DNA of 53,180 nt. Source: Nitrospirota bacterium (GTDB lineage: Bacteria > Nitrospirota > Nitrospiria > JACQBW01). Positions 16,279 through 25,231 of the stretch are shown here, piece by piece (the first letter of the stretch is position 1; each line of letters starts with the position of its first letter). The stretch lies in contig JACOTA010000032.1 of assembly GCA_016178585.1 (NCBI GenBank), positions 1 to 53,180 of the forward strand, written 5' to 3'. A program made the position numbers and the translations under genes. The notes beneath the pieces are model-generated. The model ran no database searches. It saw nothing but the letters and a program-made list of their open reading frames with translations, and was not told where the DNA came from.

Positions 16279-17697
16279 CTATTGAAGCTGATTCCAGTTC
16301 CAGTTGTTCCATCCTGTGACTGTTCCTGTTCCGGTGGATTGAGTGGGGTCATAATAGACGCCGCCGGCCGTTCCATCTCCCCCCATTTCCAAAGAATTGG
16401 CGGTCAATGCCCCAAAAATTTTTCCGCCGCTCTCGACTTCTGCCTCCGCTGACGGCGCATAGACTGCTCCAAATAAGGTTGCGCCCGACTTTACCTCGAC
16501 TTCTGTCGCCGTCGGCAAACCTTTAATTTGAAGCGGCGTAGTCCCCTGGGTTGTCCCTAAAATGGTATTACTCCCGCTTAATTCAAGTTCGTTTGTGAAA
16601 TAGAGGGTCGCTCCAGGTGGAAAATAAATTTGAGTATTTTGCTGGATATCCCATTTTGGGATGATATAACAATTGCCGGCAGCCGTATCAACCGTAAACG
16701 TACCCGCAACCAGTTTACCCCCCCCAGTCGTCGCAAAAGCCGCACCACCATGAGTCGGTGTGGCACAGGTTCCGGGATAGTTGACGGGAGGAAAGTTGAT
16801 ATTCGCCGAAGCAGGGCCTTTCGTTCCTTGAATATTAGGAGTAGAACCCCCAGAAACTGAAATCACACTCGACGTTCCCCCAACCCCGTAGTTCAGGTTC
16901 CCGCAAATATTATTGGCAGCGCCGCTTATGCTGATAGAGCCCGCCCCGGTGGTATTCGACTGAACACCCCCCATTGCAGAATTCACGCATGCATTTGGAT
17001 TAGGAGCTGTCGTCGGGGGACCACCAACGGTCGTAGAGGTGTAGGTTCCTGTCGTGGCATTCCCATTCATCTCAAGTCCGCCTACCAGCGAAACCGCCCT
17101 GTTGTTTAAGGCATTGACAATGGGAAATATTTCATTCCGAACCATCTTATAGGTCCCGTTCGCATTGACTAAAGCCGTGACCTGCTCGATGGGACGGAGG
17201 CCAGCGACACAGGGCACATCCGAGGGAGGATTCGTATCCGGCTGATAGCACCGCATCGTTCCCGTGGAGTCTTTTTTATGCTGGATTTTTACCCATTGCC
17301 ATTGGGATTGATTTTGGACGCTGGCATAAATATTATTCGACCCGTTGGCATTGAACGTTACATCATAATAGGGAGAAGCTGCGGAATTAAACTGAACGGT
17401 GGTGGCGGCGGAGGAGGTGGTAAGATAATCCACCCAGTTGATGTTAAAACCATTAAATGGATCTACTGCCAATTGGGCTACGGAACTATCCACCATCCTC
17501 ACTTTTACCTCTTCAATCCCTGCTTCCGCCTGAAAGAGGGAATTCGAGGAGTTTTTCACATTTTTCGCAATATTGATATCGGTGGTTGAGGTCATGATCG
17601 CCGCAATGCCGATCAGGGTCATCATGATGAGCATCATCATGGCGATAAGCAAAGCAACCCCTTTTTCATTGTTGACTTGACTGATACAGTTTTTCAT
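16279..17697 (-). CDS. pilX: PilX-like minor pilin with a large C-terminal beta-rich domain
   Basis: A 472-residue type IV pilus assembly protein. The prepilin site is NNEKG|VALLIAMMMLIMM, with a hydrophobic helix and no Glu at +5, as in PilX/PilK-class minor pilins. The first ~70 residues carry the PilX signature (AEAGIEE). The C-terminal ~270 residues are Gly/Thr/Ser/Asn-rich, with repeated short beta strands (GATLYFTNELELSGS, VKSGATLFGAVYAP), resembling right-handed beta-helix or polymer-forming surface domains. PilX proteins are typically under 200 residues, so this one is greatly enlarged. The last residues are Trp/Asn-rich. It is the last gene of the operon, with AGGGA before the ATG. 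Confidence 0.82.
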   Translation of the reverse strand: MKNCISQVNNEKGVALLIAMMMLIMMTLIGIAAIMTSTTDINIAKNVKNSSNSLFQAEAGIEEVKVRMVDSSVAQLAVDPFNGFNINWVDYLTTSSAATTVQFNSAASPYYDVTFNANGSNNIYASVQNQSQWQWVKIQHKKDSTGTMRCYQPDTNPPSDVPCVAGLRPIEQVTALVNANGTYKMVRNEIFPIVNALNNRAVSLVGGLEMNGNATTGTYTSTTVGGPPTTAPNPNACVNSAMGGVQSNTTGAGSISISGAANNICGNLNYGVGGTSSVISVSGGSTPNIQGTKGPASANINFPPVNYPGTCATPTHGGAAFATTGGGKLVAGTFTVDTAAGNCYIIPKWDIQQNTQIYFPPGATLYFTNELELSGSNTILGTTQGTTPLQIKGLPTATEVEVKSGATLFGAVYAPSAEAEVESGGKIFGALTANSLEMGGDGTAGGVYYDPTQSTGTGTVTGWNNWNWNQLQ

Positions 17698-17722
17698 AAG
17701 TCCCTGCCTTTCTTTTTAGATA

Positions 17723-20700
17723 CTAAGGACAAATCAATGTCGCCGACGATTCATTTCCGGGTAAATCTCCAGTGCAGTTTTTCGTCACAAAGCCCGCCAT
17801 CGTCAAGGTCAGTGTCACGATCACATCGTTCGTTCCGGTAAAAACTTTCCCAGATGTATAGTTGGATAAGGGTAAGGTCGTCGTAAATGGGTAAGAGGAG
17901 CAGCCCACAGCGCACACTTCCTGAAATGTTCCGCTCACAGCCGCCCCGGAGGTAGTTGCGGTGCTCCCTAAAGCATCCGGGACAGACCCGGAAATCACCA
18001 CTGATTTCTTTCCGGGTCCCGAGCCATTATTGGACCAGGTGAGAGTCAAGCCGGGAACAAAACCATCATACTGGTCATAGGTATAAGCATTGAAAGTTCC
18101 ATTAGAATAAACCGGTTCCGACGAAATATTTCCCAGATTATCCGTTACCTGCAGATAATACCAGACTCTGTAGGGACTCCCATTTTCCAAAATCACCTTA
18201 CCGGCAGTTTTAGTTGCTGACCAATCAATGTTTGCTGATCCATCCGTTAGATTGGGAGTCAGGGTCATCGATAAAGGTGAAAGTGACGGTTGAGAAGTCG
18301 TCCAGCAGGCACTGTTTTGAGGAGGAGGGGTTGAGGTCATTACACTCCACGATTGTTTGCAATAATAGACCTTTGCGGAGGAAATCATACTTCCCGGGGT
18401 TCCTGCCGTGAAAACAGTGCCGGTTGAGAAATAAGTCGATACCGTATACGGAGGGAGGGTATAGGTCCCTGCAGAGGTAACTCCATAAACAAGAGGGGTG
18501 ATCGCTGTCTGCATTTGAAGCGATTTGATTTTAATCACCGGACCCTCGCTGACTATTATAGAAGAAGACCCCGTGCTCCAGGAGCAGGTGTTGTTAAAGG
18601 TTGAACCACCGTCGGTAGACGTTCCATAGGTCATGGAAATCCCGATACTTTCTCCGGTCATATCCACGGAGAGCGCACTTCCGCCGTTATTGACAAAGAG
18701 AAGTTCCATCGGAATCCCTTTTTGCAGAGCCGATAAATTCACAGTCGAAGAGAAAGTCACGTTGGTGCCGGAGGTGACTGCAGACCCACTCCAAACAGTC
18801 GTCGTCCCAATCTTAATGGTTTTTAACAAGGCCGTCGCCCCAAAATGATCCAGGCCTGCCCCATTTGTCGGATAAGACCAGGTAATGGCCGCGGTATCGA
18901 TCCCTGATCTGATCTGGATAGGTCCTGTGCTGGTGTTCTTGACAAAAAACTTCACGTCATCATGAGCCTGCGGCGCATCGGGCGCATCGGTGGTGGTCGC
19001 AATCAACGCCCGGTCAATTTCATAATTGTCATTACCCGGCGCAGAGGTAAAGGGATAACCTGCTGTCAATGTGCTCGCCGTATTGGATCCTACCGGCCGG
19101 GCCTGGCCTGAATCCACCCCGCTTTTCATCACCAAAGATCCATTTGGAAAGACATTTACCCCCCAATTTTTAGTCGTATCTTTAAGAACCGTCGTTGAAT
19201 TAAACCCTGTAGAGGTTCCCTGGTCGTAATAGACATCCTGCGTTAATCCTCCGGGAAACACGCTGACCGTCGTGGAAGCCACGCTTTCATGACGGGGGGA
19301 AGCGCAATCGAGAGCGGTGACAGCGTAATAGTACCCGACGCCGACCTGGGCCGTCGTATCGCTCCAGCTTCCTGTCCACCCCCCTGCCTGTGTAACCGGG
19401 ATTGGGGTACTATTTAATAAAGTGCCACCCAGTCCCGGACCGCAAGGGGAGGAGGAGCAACGATAAACATTAAATCCAACCACATCCCCGGGCATGATGG
19501 AAAAAGCCGTGCCGTCTCCGTTTATTGTCGGGGAATTCCAATTCAGGACCACTGGAAGAGCACAGGAAGAACCGGCTACATTGAGTGGCGGGCCAGGTCT
19601 TCCAGGATAGGTCAAATCACCGCAGGGCATCGCCGAAACGAGAGAAGTTTGTCCGGCGCTGAAATTCCCGCACTTGTCAAAAGCGTAGAAAGTATAGGTA
19701 TAAATCGTATTATTAATCAACCCGTTATCCATAAAGGTCATGGATTGTTGGGGGGTTAAAAGTGACGTCGGAGGGAAAGGAGAAGGATAAACCAACCTCC
19801 CGGTGGTAGGGGTTTGGGGATAGTCTGAAGGAACCCCTCTATTCCCGAAATTGGTAATCAATGGACTTAAACTATTGTCATTTGAAAGAATTTTCACTCC
19901 AAAAAGATCCGGAACATTCGGATTGGTCCATCCTAAGTAAACCTGATTCACCCCGGCGCTTCCGATGACCCCAGTCGGATCAGCCGGAGCAATATTATCG
20001 GTCGGATAGGTGTTTATTGACCCTGCCGAGCCATGTACAATGGAAGGAGCGGCCGCGCTAACATTCCCGCCGCAATCTACTGACTGCATTTTATACCAAT
20101 ACGGTTGCGGGGTTTGGTAAGTCAGCGGGCAATTCCAGGAACTGTCGGGAAAACTATCGGTGTAAGAAGCGGCTGTCGTGGCGATAGGTGTGCCGCCATT
20201 GAGCAGTTGCCAGGTTGACCCGGCATTGTTGCTCCGGTAAAGATTAAACCCGTTGATACCCGTCAGTGAAGAGGGATCGGTCCAGTTCAAAATCACAAAA
20301 GGTTTGGCAGGATTGGCCACACCGCCAACTAAAGCTTGCGCACTGGCCGTTGCGGTATTAATGGTCGGAGCGGCCGGTTGGAACGATGACGTATTGACAT
20401 TGGGCTGGGTATCTACCGAAACACCATCGCTGGCCGTATTCGCCTGAGAGAGATAGGGCAGACCGTTGTTCAGAACATTGCTCCCAAAACTGCTCATGTT
20501 CGCCGAGGTATCATACGCCTTGAGGGCCACATAATAAACCGTTCCATTATTTAATCCGTTAAGAGTATAGGTCGTGACTTTTCCCAAATTAATCGCGGTA
20601 TAATTCCCAGGGCTGGTTCCGTAATAAAGCATATATCCGGCCAGATCGGTTTCGGTGTTGGCATTCCAGGAGACATATAACGAACCACAAGGATTCCCGC

Positions 20701-21418
20701 TATCCACCACTTTTAATCCGGTGGGGGGGGCCGGAGGGGTCGCATCGGCATTGCCCAGACCAATCCCCATATTCCTGATCCGGATATCCGCCTCCACTTG
20801 AACCTGTTTGTAAATCGTCCCGCCGATCTTAACCCCGACTTTATCGGGAGCCGGCTTATTTCCCTTAGCCGTTAAACTAATCTGCACCCGGGTAATCTTG
20901 GCAAGATCGGTTGCCGATAACGGGAGTGAAGTTAATTGAAGATTGTTCTTATCATAATAGGTAAAGGTCAGCGCTGAAATATTTGAAGCAACAACCGCTT
21001 TGGGGGTAATGCTATTTCCCGAATTGTTGGAAGCATAGGTTGTGGTATATTGTTCTATCCCGCGCTGAAGGTCTGTTCCGACCAATTGATATTCTATTTT
21101 AAAATTTTTAGCCGGAACGGACGTATCAGCCTCTTCAAAAACAAAATCCGAAGCATTCGCAATATAGATACCAATACCATTACCATTACCGGGTGGCGAC
21201 TTTATTGGCTGGTAAGCGGCCAGTCTGATCTCCTTGATCATCTGCTCGATCCCGGCTCTCGCGTTTTGCTCAACATCGGAAAGTTGATTTTGCCCCAAAT
21301 AATTGTTATAAACCGAGTTGTATAGCCCGTATATCCCCGCCAAAAGTATCCCCAGAATGGCGACCGCCACCATAATTTCAATCAATGTAAACCCTTTGGA
21401 TCGCTTAATGATCTTCAT
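17723..21418 (-). CDS. pilW: Giant PilW-like minor pilin with fibronectin-III-type domains
   Basis: 1231 residues. The N-terminus is a classic class III prepilin signal (RSKG|FTLIEIMVAVAILGILLAG, Glu at +5), then a PilW-like region to about residue 215 (NARAGIEQMIKEIRLAAYQP). After a DATPPAPPTGL linker come several fibronectin-III-like domains: about 225-320 (LYVSWN...YYVALKAYD), 345-465 (VILNWTDP...YWYKMQSVD), 475-595 and 600-725 (VVLNWNSP...YYYAVTALD). The remaining ~500 residues are Ser/Thr/Gly-rich beta structure with scattered Cys pairs. Ordinary PilW is about 200-350 residues, so the extension would project from a pilus tip, suggesting adhesion or carbohydrate binding (inference). GAGGAG precedes the ATG. 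Confidence 0.85.
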   Translation of the reverse strand: MKIIKRSKGFTLIEIMVAVAILGILLAGIYGLYNSVYNNYLGQNQLSDVEQNARAGIEQMIKEIRLAAYQPIKSPPGNGNGIGIYIANASDFVFEEADTSVPAKNFKIEYQLVGTDLQRGIEQYTTTYASNNSGNSITPKAVVASNISALTFTYYDKNNLQLTSLPLSATDLAKITRVQISLTAKGNKPAPDKVGVKIGGTIYKQVQVEADIRIRNMGIGLGNADATPPAPPTGLKVVDSGNPCGSLYVSWNANTETDLAGYMLYYGTSPGNYTAINLGKVTTYTLNGLNNGTVYYVALKAYDTSANMSSFGSNVLNNGLPYLSQANTASDGVSVDTQPNVNTSSFQPAAPTINTATASAQALVGGVANPAKPFVILNWTDPSSLTGINGFNLYRSNNAGSTWQLLNGGTPIATTAASYTDSFPDSSWNCPLTYQTPQPYWYKMQSVDCGGNVSAAAPSIVHGSAGSINTYPTDNIAPADPTGVIGSAGVNQVYLGWTNPNVPDLFGVKILSNDNSLSPLITNFGNRGVPSDYPQTPTTGRLVYPSPFPPTSLLTPQQSMTFMDNGLINNTIYTYTFYAFDKCGNFSAGQTSLVSAMPCGDLTYPGRPGPPLNVAGSSCALPVVLNWNSPTINGDGTAFSIMPGDVVGFNVYRCSSSPCGPGLGGTLLNSTPIPVTQAGGWTGSWSDTTAQVGVGYYYAVTALDCASPRHESVASTTVSVFPGGLTQDVYYDQGTSTGFNSTTVLKDTTKNWGVNVFPNGSLVMKSGVDSGQARPVGSNTASTLTAGYPFTSAPGNDNYEIDRALIATTTDAPDAPQAHDDVKFFVKNTSTGPIQIRSGIDTAAITWSYPTNGAGLDHFGATALLKTIKIGTTTVWSGSAVTSGTNVTFSSTVNLSALQKGIPMELLFVNNGGSALSVDMTGESIGISMTYGTSTDGGSTFNNTCSWSTGSSSIIVSEGPVIKIKSLQMQTAITPLVYGVTSAGTYTLPPYTVSTYFSTGTVFTAGTPGSMISSAKVYYCKQSWSVMTSTPPPQNSACWTTSQPSLSPLSMTLTPNLTDGSANIDWSATKTAGKVILENGSPYRVWYYLQVTDNLGNISSEPVYSNGTFNAYTYDQYDGFVPGLTLTWSNNGSGPGKKSVVISGSVPDALGSTATTSGAAVSGTFQEVCAVGCSSYPFTTTLPLSNYTSGKVFTGTNDVIVTLTLTMAGFVTKNCTGDLPGNESSATLICP

Positions 21419-21442
21419 TTTCTCCTCGCGGTGACTTTAAAC

Positions 21443-21943
21443 TCATTTGCTCAACATCGTATTTAAGGTGACGCTATGAACATTTTGCGCCGTATCTCTC
21501 CAGAAAACCTGAACCGTTAAATTGGCCACTCCCACATTGTTGATTCCAATTTGCGGCAGGGTAATTCTGGACACTCTCTGAAACGGAACGAATCTCTGAT
21601 CCGCCGCCCGGGGACAAACACCGATGGGAACTGTATTGGTAATGGTTCCATAAGCTTCGGTTACGGTGGCATCGGTAGCCGACCCGGTCCCCACCGGGAT
21701 ACAGTTATCCTGATCGGCCAACATATTGGTGGCCGATGGCATAAACAAAACGGTTAAATTCCGGTATTTTTCAATCCGCTCTTCCGCAAGCCACTTGGCA
21801 GTACTCATCTTTCGGGCAAAACTGTTCGCGTTAATGGCCGTGATCATCATATTGGCAATTCCAAGGAGGCCAACCGATAAAATAGCCCCTGCAACCAGGA
21901 CTTCCAACAACGTAAATCCTTTTTTATTTTTTAATATTTTCAT
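21443..21943 (-). CDS. pilV: PilV/GspI-type minor pilin
   Basis: 166 residues. The prepilin site KNKKG|FTLLEVLVAGAILSVGLLG has Glu at +5 and matches PilV. The frame is open upstream to 22054, but those residues overlap fimT and precede the leader peptide. I choose the ATG at 21943 (MKILKNKKG), matching the sister pilins; an ATG at 21952 is also possible. It lies 2 bp from the fimT stop, so it is translationally coupled. Two Cys pairs occur in the C-terminal part (DNCIP, GVCPRA). Confidence 0.88.
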   Translation of the reverse strand: MKILKNKKGFTLLEVLVAGAILSVGLLGIANMMITAINANSFARKMSTAKWLAEERIEKYRNLTVLFMPSATNMLADQDNCIPVGTGSATDATVTEAYGTITNTVPIGVCPRAADQRFVPFQRVSRITLPQIGINNVGVANLTVQVFWRDTAQNVHSVTLNTMLSK

Positions 21944-21945
21944 AT

Positions 21946-22455
21946 TCACCATCCCGGCGTAGTAATAGTGGGAAAAGCTGTTGGAGCTGAAATAGTAATG
22001 AGCGGCCTTTCCCCGCCGCCATTCATACAATCGATACCCGTAACGATGGAACATATAAAAACAGATAAATTATTAGTCATGGACCCGTCAGGGTTAAATG
22101 TCTCTGTAAACACCCCATTGTTATTGGCGGTTACACCCAGATAGGCTATGTTCACCCCTGCAGGAAGTGTGATGGTTGACGCTATCTGGGTTCCGTTATC
22201 CAAAATAGTAAAGCTGTCTGGATTAGGATAAACGGCCAGGTTAAATTGCAACGTAATCACTCGTCCCTTAACGGCGGCTTGAGCTCTTGCCGTTCTCATG
22301 TATGAAAAAATATCCCGTGCCGATGAATTTAGTCTCAAATGAGGCAAATAGCTCAGATAAGTCGGCACTGCTAGAGCGGCCAATACACCGACAATTGCAA
22401 CCACCACCATCAGCTCAGTCAGGGTATACCCTTTTTGATTTCTTAAAATTTTCAT
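21946..22455 (-). CDS. fimT: FimT/GspH-type minor pseudopilin
   Basis: 169 residues. The prepilin site RNQKG|YTLTELMVVVAIVGVLAALA has Glu at +5. The following segment (LNSSARDIFSYMRTARAQAAVKGRVITLQF) is the GspH/FimT signature. It is the first gene of the pilin operon, downstream of a sigma-54 type promoter. Together with pilV, pilW and pilX it would form a tip-priming complex; no major pilin, PilY1 or assembly ATPase is in the window. Confidence 0.9.
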   Translation of the reverse strand: MKILRNQKGYTLTELMVVVAIVGVLAALAVPTYLSYLPHLRLNSSARDIFSYMRTARAQAAVKGRVITLQFNLAVYPNPDSFTILDNGTQIASTITLPAGVNIAYLGVTANNNGVFTETFNPDGSMTNNLSVFICSIVTGIDCMNGGGERPLITISAPTAFPTITTPGW

Positions 22456-22525
22456 TAAACCCTTTTATATAACAAATAGGATAGGAGCCTTTTTTATGAC
22501 TTTATTCGTAATACGATAGTTAAAT

Positions 22526-22541
22526 TGCAACTCACATGCCA
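22526..22541 (-). promoter_or_regulatory. Sigma-54 promoter of the minor pilin operon
   Basis: The minus strand reads TGGCATGTGAGTTGCA. It matches the -24/-12 consensus TGGCAC-N5-TTGCW except for one base (T for C), with correct GG-to-GC spacing. It lies about 70 bp upstream of the fimT start. The sigma-54 activator gene at 23398-24768 is less than 1 kb away and is the obvious candidate regulator. Confidence 0.75.
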
Positions 22542-22684
22542 GGGCATTTATTATTTATTACTCATATAAATCAATACGTTAGAATAATTTAAGTAAAGAG
22601 TGGGTGAGATTTTTACGGAAGGAAGGGTAAGGGTGCGATACCTGGAGCCTCTTGCGCGACAAAATAACAATCAATAAAATAATG

Positions 22685-22713
22685 TTGACACATTGTTTAT
22701 ACTTTATTATTCT
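22685..22713 (+). promoter_or_regulatory. Probable sigma-70 promoter of mazEF
   Basis: TTGACA at 22685-22690 and TATTCT at 22708-22713 are separated by 17 bp, about 50 bp before the mazE start. The AT-rich stretch with palindrome ATGATCAT at 22718-22725 just downstream is a plausible autoregulation site. Confidence 0.55.
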
Positions 22714-22765
22714 ATATTATGATCATGACTTAAGTAAAACAACCTGTTGTAAGGAGATTTTCAAT

Positions 22766-23005
22766 ATGAGAGCCAAGGCCCAAAAATGGGGAAACAGTCT
22801 GGCTGTACGAATTCCAAAAGTTATTGCAGACGAGGCCAGCATCCATGAAAATGACGAACTGAACATTGATGTGGTTGATCGTCAAATTAGAATTATTCCT
22901 TGCCAACGTCCGTATGACCTGAACAAACTCCTGGCTGGAATTTCTGAAGAGAATTTGCATAAAGAAATTGATCTTGGGACCCCCGCGGGTCAGGAAATCT
23001 TATGA
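22766..23005 (+). CDS. mazE: MazE-type antitoxin (AbrB fold)
   Basis: 79 residues, acidic C-terminus. The N-terminal SpoVT/AbrB DNA-binding motif (KAQKWGNSLAVRIPKVIADEA) fits MazE/PemI/ChpR. The start is the ATG at 22766, ten bases after AAGGAG; an upstream in-frame TTG at 22652 has no ribosome binding site. It overlaps mazF by 4 bp (ATGA). It should bind and neutralise MazF and repress its own promoter. Confidence 0.9.
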   Translation: MRAKAQKWGNSLAVRIPKVIADEASIHENDELNIDVVDRQIRIIPCQRPYDLNKLLAGISEENLHKEIDLGTPAGQEIL

Positions 23006-23349
23006 AAAAGAAGCCGGCTTATGTTCCTGAACGGGGAGACATCGTATGGGTCAACTTTACACCTCAGGCAGGCCATGAACAGGCGGGGCAACGTCCTGCG
23101 CTGGTACTCTCTCCTGTGCAATACAATGCCCGGACAGGCTTAATGTTATGCTGTCCGATAACCAGTCAAATAAAGGATTACCCTTTTGAAGTGGCAGTTG
23201 GAGATCAACAAAATGTTCATGGAGTGATTCTGGCAGATCAAGTGAAAAGAGTTGATTGGATCACGCGAAAAGCTCAAAAAAAAGGGGCAGCAGCCGGCCA
23301 GGTTGTTTCGGATACCCTGGCAAAAATTCATGCTTTGCTTCAATTTTAG
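23002..23349 (+). CDS. mazF: MazF/PemK-type endoribonuclease toxin
   Basis: 115 residues. The N-terminal PERGDIVWVNFTPQAGHEQAGQRPALVLSP contains the conserved RGDI(V)W and GHEQ..RPAL(V) motifs, and PITSQIKDYPFEV follows. MazF/ChpB toxins cleave mRNA at short specific sequences. Full length with intact core motifs, so probably active. It forms a two-gene operon with mazE, between the pilin operon and the sigma-54 activator. Confidence 0.92.
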   Translation: MKKKPAYVPERGDIVWVNFTPQAGHEQAGQRPALVLSPVQYNARTGLMLCCPITSQIKDYPFEVAVGDQQNVHGVILADQVKRVDWITRKAQKKGAAAGQVVSDTLAKIHALLQF

Positions 23350-23397
23350 GTTTCTTCCTCAAACAGGGAGCTATCGTAAATATTTCGGAATTAAAGG

Positions 23398-24768
23398 TTA
23401 CTCCAGGCCGTACTCTTTAACTTTAAGGTGCAGAGTTTTAAAGCTGACTTTGAGAATTTCAGCCGCTTTGGTTTTGTTCCCGTCGGTCTGTTCAAGAACT
23501 TTTTTGATCATCTGCGACTCCACCAATTTTCCTGCTTTTGAGCTTGCTTCCATAAGGCCGCCGTCCGGAGGAAATTCCTGGGCCAGTTCAACAAGCCCAT
23601 TGACTTCTAACGAACTTAAGCCGAGATGATGCGGAAGAATCTGGTGGTCAGAGAGAATAACCGCCCGCTCGATACAATTTTGTAATTCACGGATATTTCC
23701 AAGCCAGGGATGCTCAGACATTTTATTTTTAGCTTCAGTTGAAAGAACCTTGGGCCCCTTTTTCATCTCTTTACAGTAATAATCGATAAAATACTCTGCC
23801 AGGGGGAGAATATCTTCTTTCCGTTCGCGGAGCGGAGGAATGACAATGGGGAAAACATTAAGTCTGAAATAGAGGTCTTCTCGAAATGTTTTCCTGGCAA
23901 TCTCCCCTTTTAAATCTTTGTTCGTTGCCGCGATCACCCGGACATCGATGATGACCCGATTGACCCCTCCGACCCTGGTTAAAGCATGTTCTTCGAGGAC
24001 CCGGAGAAGCTTGCCTTGAAGCCCCAGGTCCATATCGCCAATTTCATCGAGAAAAAGAGTCCCCCTGTCAGCCAGTTCAAATTTTCCTAACTTTTTTTCC
24101 GTCGCTCCCGTAAAAGAACCCCGTTCGTGCCCAAAAAGCTCTGATTCAAGGAGATCCCGTGGAATCGCCGCGCAATTAATCGCGATAAAAGGGTCTTCTT
24201 TTCTAGGGCTGAGGAGGTGAAGCGCCCGGGCAATCAGCTCTTTGCCGGTTCCGCTTTCTCCCCCGAGAAGAACCGTCGTCTTATTTTGGGAGACTTTCTT
24301 AACAATTTCAAGCATTTCCATTAGTTTTTGGCTTTTACCGATAATTTTAGGAAATTGTAAATTTTCCGAGTATTCTTCTTTTAAGATCATGTTTTCAGTT
24401 AATAATTTCTGGTTTTCAAGCGCCTTTTTTATCAACAACAAGAGATGATCCGGTTCAAACGGCTTGGTGATAAAATCAAACGCCCCCTCTTTTACCGCTT
24501 TTACAGCGGTTTCAACACTCCCAAAGGCCGTCATTAAAATCACCGGCACCATCGGATGGGTTTCCTTAACCTTGGAAAGGATCTCCAGGCCGGAATAAAA
24601 AGGGAGCTTGAGATCGCTGACAACCAGGTCAAAACGTCTTTCCTTAAACCGGGTCATCCCCTCTTTTCCATTGGAGGCCCAGACCACCTCGTAACCCTCT
24701 GACCGAACCGCTGTCATGATCATCCGGGCCATGCTTTCTTTGTCTTCAACCAATAAAATGGAAAACAA
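23398..24768 (-). CDS. NtrC/PilR-type sigma-54 response regulator
   Basis: 456 residues: a receiver domain (about 1-120) with the acidic pocket ED near residue 8 and phospho-acceptor Asp in VVSDLKLP (about 52), an AAA+ domain (about 140-375) with Walker A GESGTGKE and Walker B LDEIGDM, and a Fis-type HTH (about 410-456, GNKTKAAEILKVSFKTLHLKVKEYGL). The sigma-54 contact loop reads GSFTGA rather than the commonest GAFTGA, a variant known in other active members. The TTG start at 24768 has AGGAG five bases upstream. No histidine kinase lies next to it. Proximity to the sigma-54 promoter of the pilins makes a PilR-like role likely. Confidence 0.92.
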   Translation of the reverse strand: MFSILLVEDKESMARMIMTAVRSEGYEVVWASNGKEGMTRFKERRFDLVVSDLKLPFYSGLEILSKVKETHPMVPVILMTAFGSVETAVKAVKEGAFDFITKPFEPDHLLLLIKKALENQKLLTENMILKEEYSENLQFPKIIGKSQKLMEMLEIVKKVSQNKTTVLLGGESGTGKELIARALHLLSPRKEDPFIAINCAAIPRDLLESELFGHERGSFTGATEKKLGKFELADRGTLFLDEIGDMDLGLQGKLLRVLEEHALTRVGGVNRVIIDVRVIAATNKDLKGEIARKTFREDLYFRLNVFPIVIPPLRERKEDILPLAEYFIDYYCKEMKKGPKVLSTEAKNKMSEHPWLGNIRELQNCIERAVILSDHQILPHHLGLSSLEVNGLVELAQEFPPDGGLMEASSKAGKLVESQMIKKVLEQTDGNKTKAAEILKVSFKTLHLKVKEYGLE

Positions 24769-24891
24769 TCAGACTCCTGTTTTTTGAGGGCGCCCGCCGG
24801 CTTGCCTTTACGAACCCATGGTGTGATTTGATAAGATCCTGATTCTAATAATCTTACCATATTTAAAATTTTCCGCATTTCCGGGGACTCA

Positions 24892-25031
24892 ACCCAAGAC
24901 CAGCGATAGACTTCGCACCCACTTATTAATCATGTCATTGCGAGCACCGAAGGGTGCGTGGCAATCTTATCGTAAAGTCTTGAGATTGCTTCACTTTGTT
25001 CGCAATGACAGCTTTCTAACTCTGTTCTTAG
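24892..25031 (+). mobile_element. MITE-like repeat, TSD ACTCA
   Basis: A 140 bp copy of the main subtype. ACTCA at 24887-24891 and 25032-25036 is the target duplication. The right terminus reads TTCTTAG instead of TTCTTGGG. It sits in the gap between the sigma-54 regulator and the FGE-like gene, interrupting no gene. Confidence 0.85.
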
Positions 25032-25150
25032 ACTCAGAAGGATAGGACAAATATCAACGGGCGCCTGATAAAACAATTTCTTTCTCAAAATGGCATCCTT
25101 TCCCCTCTGGGGACGTTCCAGTGAAACTCCGCGTCCGCGCTTCAAAAACA

Positions 25151-25180
25151 TTGTTTTTTTGATGTCACGGATGCTACTAT
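25151..25180 (+). promoter_or_regulatory. Possible promoter of the 18-residue microprotein gene
   Basis: TTGTTT (25151-25156) and TACTAT (25175-25180), spacer 18 bp, about 50 bp upstream of the small ORF. Confidence 0.35.
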
Positions 25181-25231
25181 GACACCGTTGGCGCAGGACT
25201 CACATTGAACAGAAAAAGGAGGGGTAATCGA

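Noticed and set aside
21944-22054. N-terminal extension of PilV
   Set aside because: It overlaps the fimT coding sequence and would place 35 residues before the short type IV leader peptide, which prepilin peptidase would not accept.
22652-22765. 38-residue N-terminal extension of MazE from a TTG
   Set aside because: No ribosome binding site, covers the promoter region, and the AbrB domain begins right at ATG 22766.
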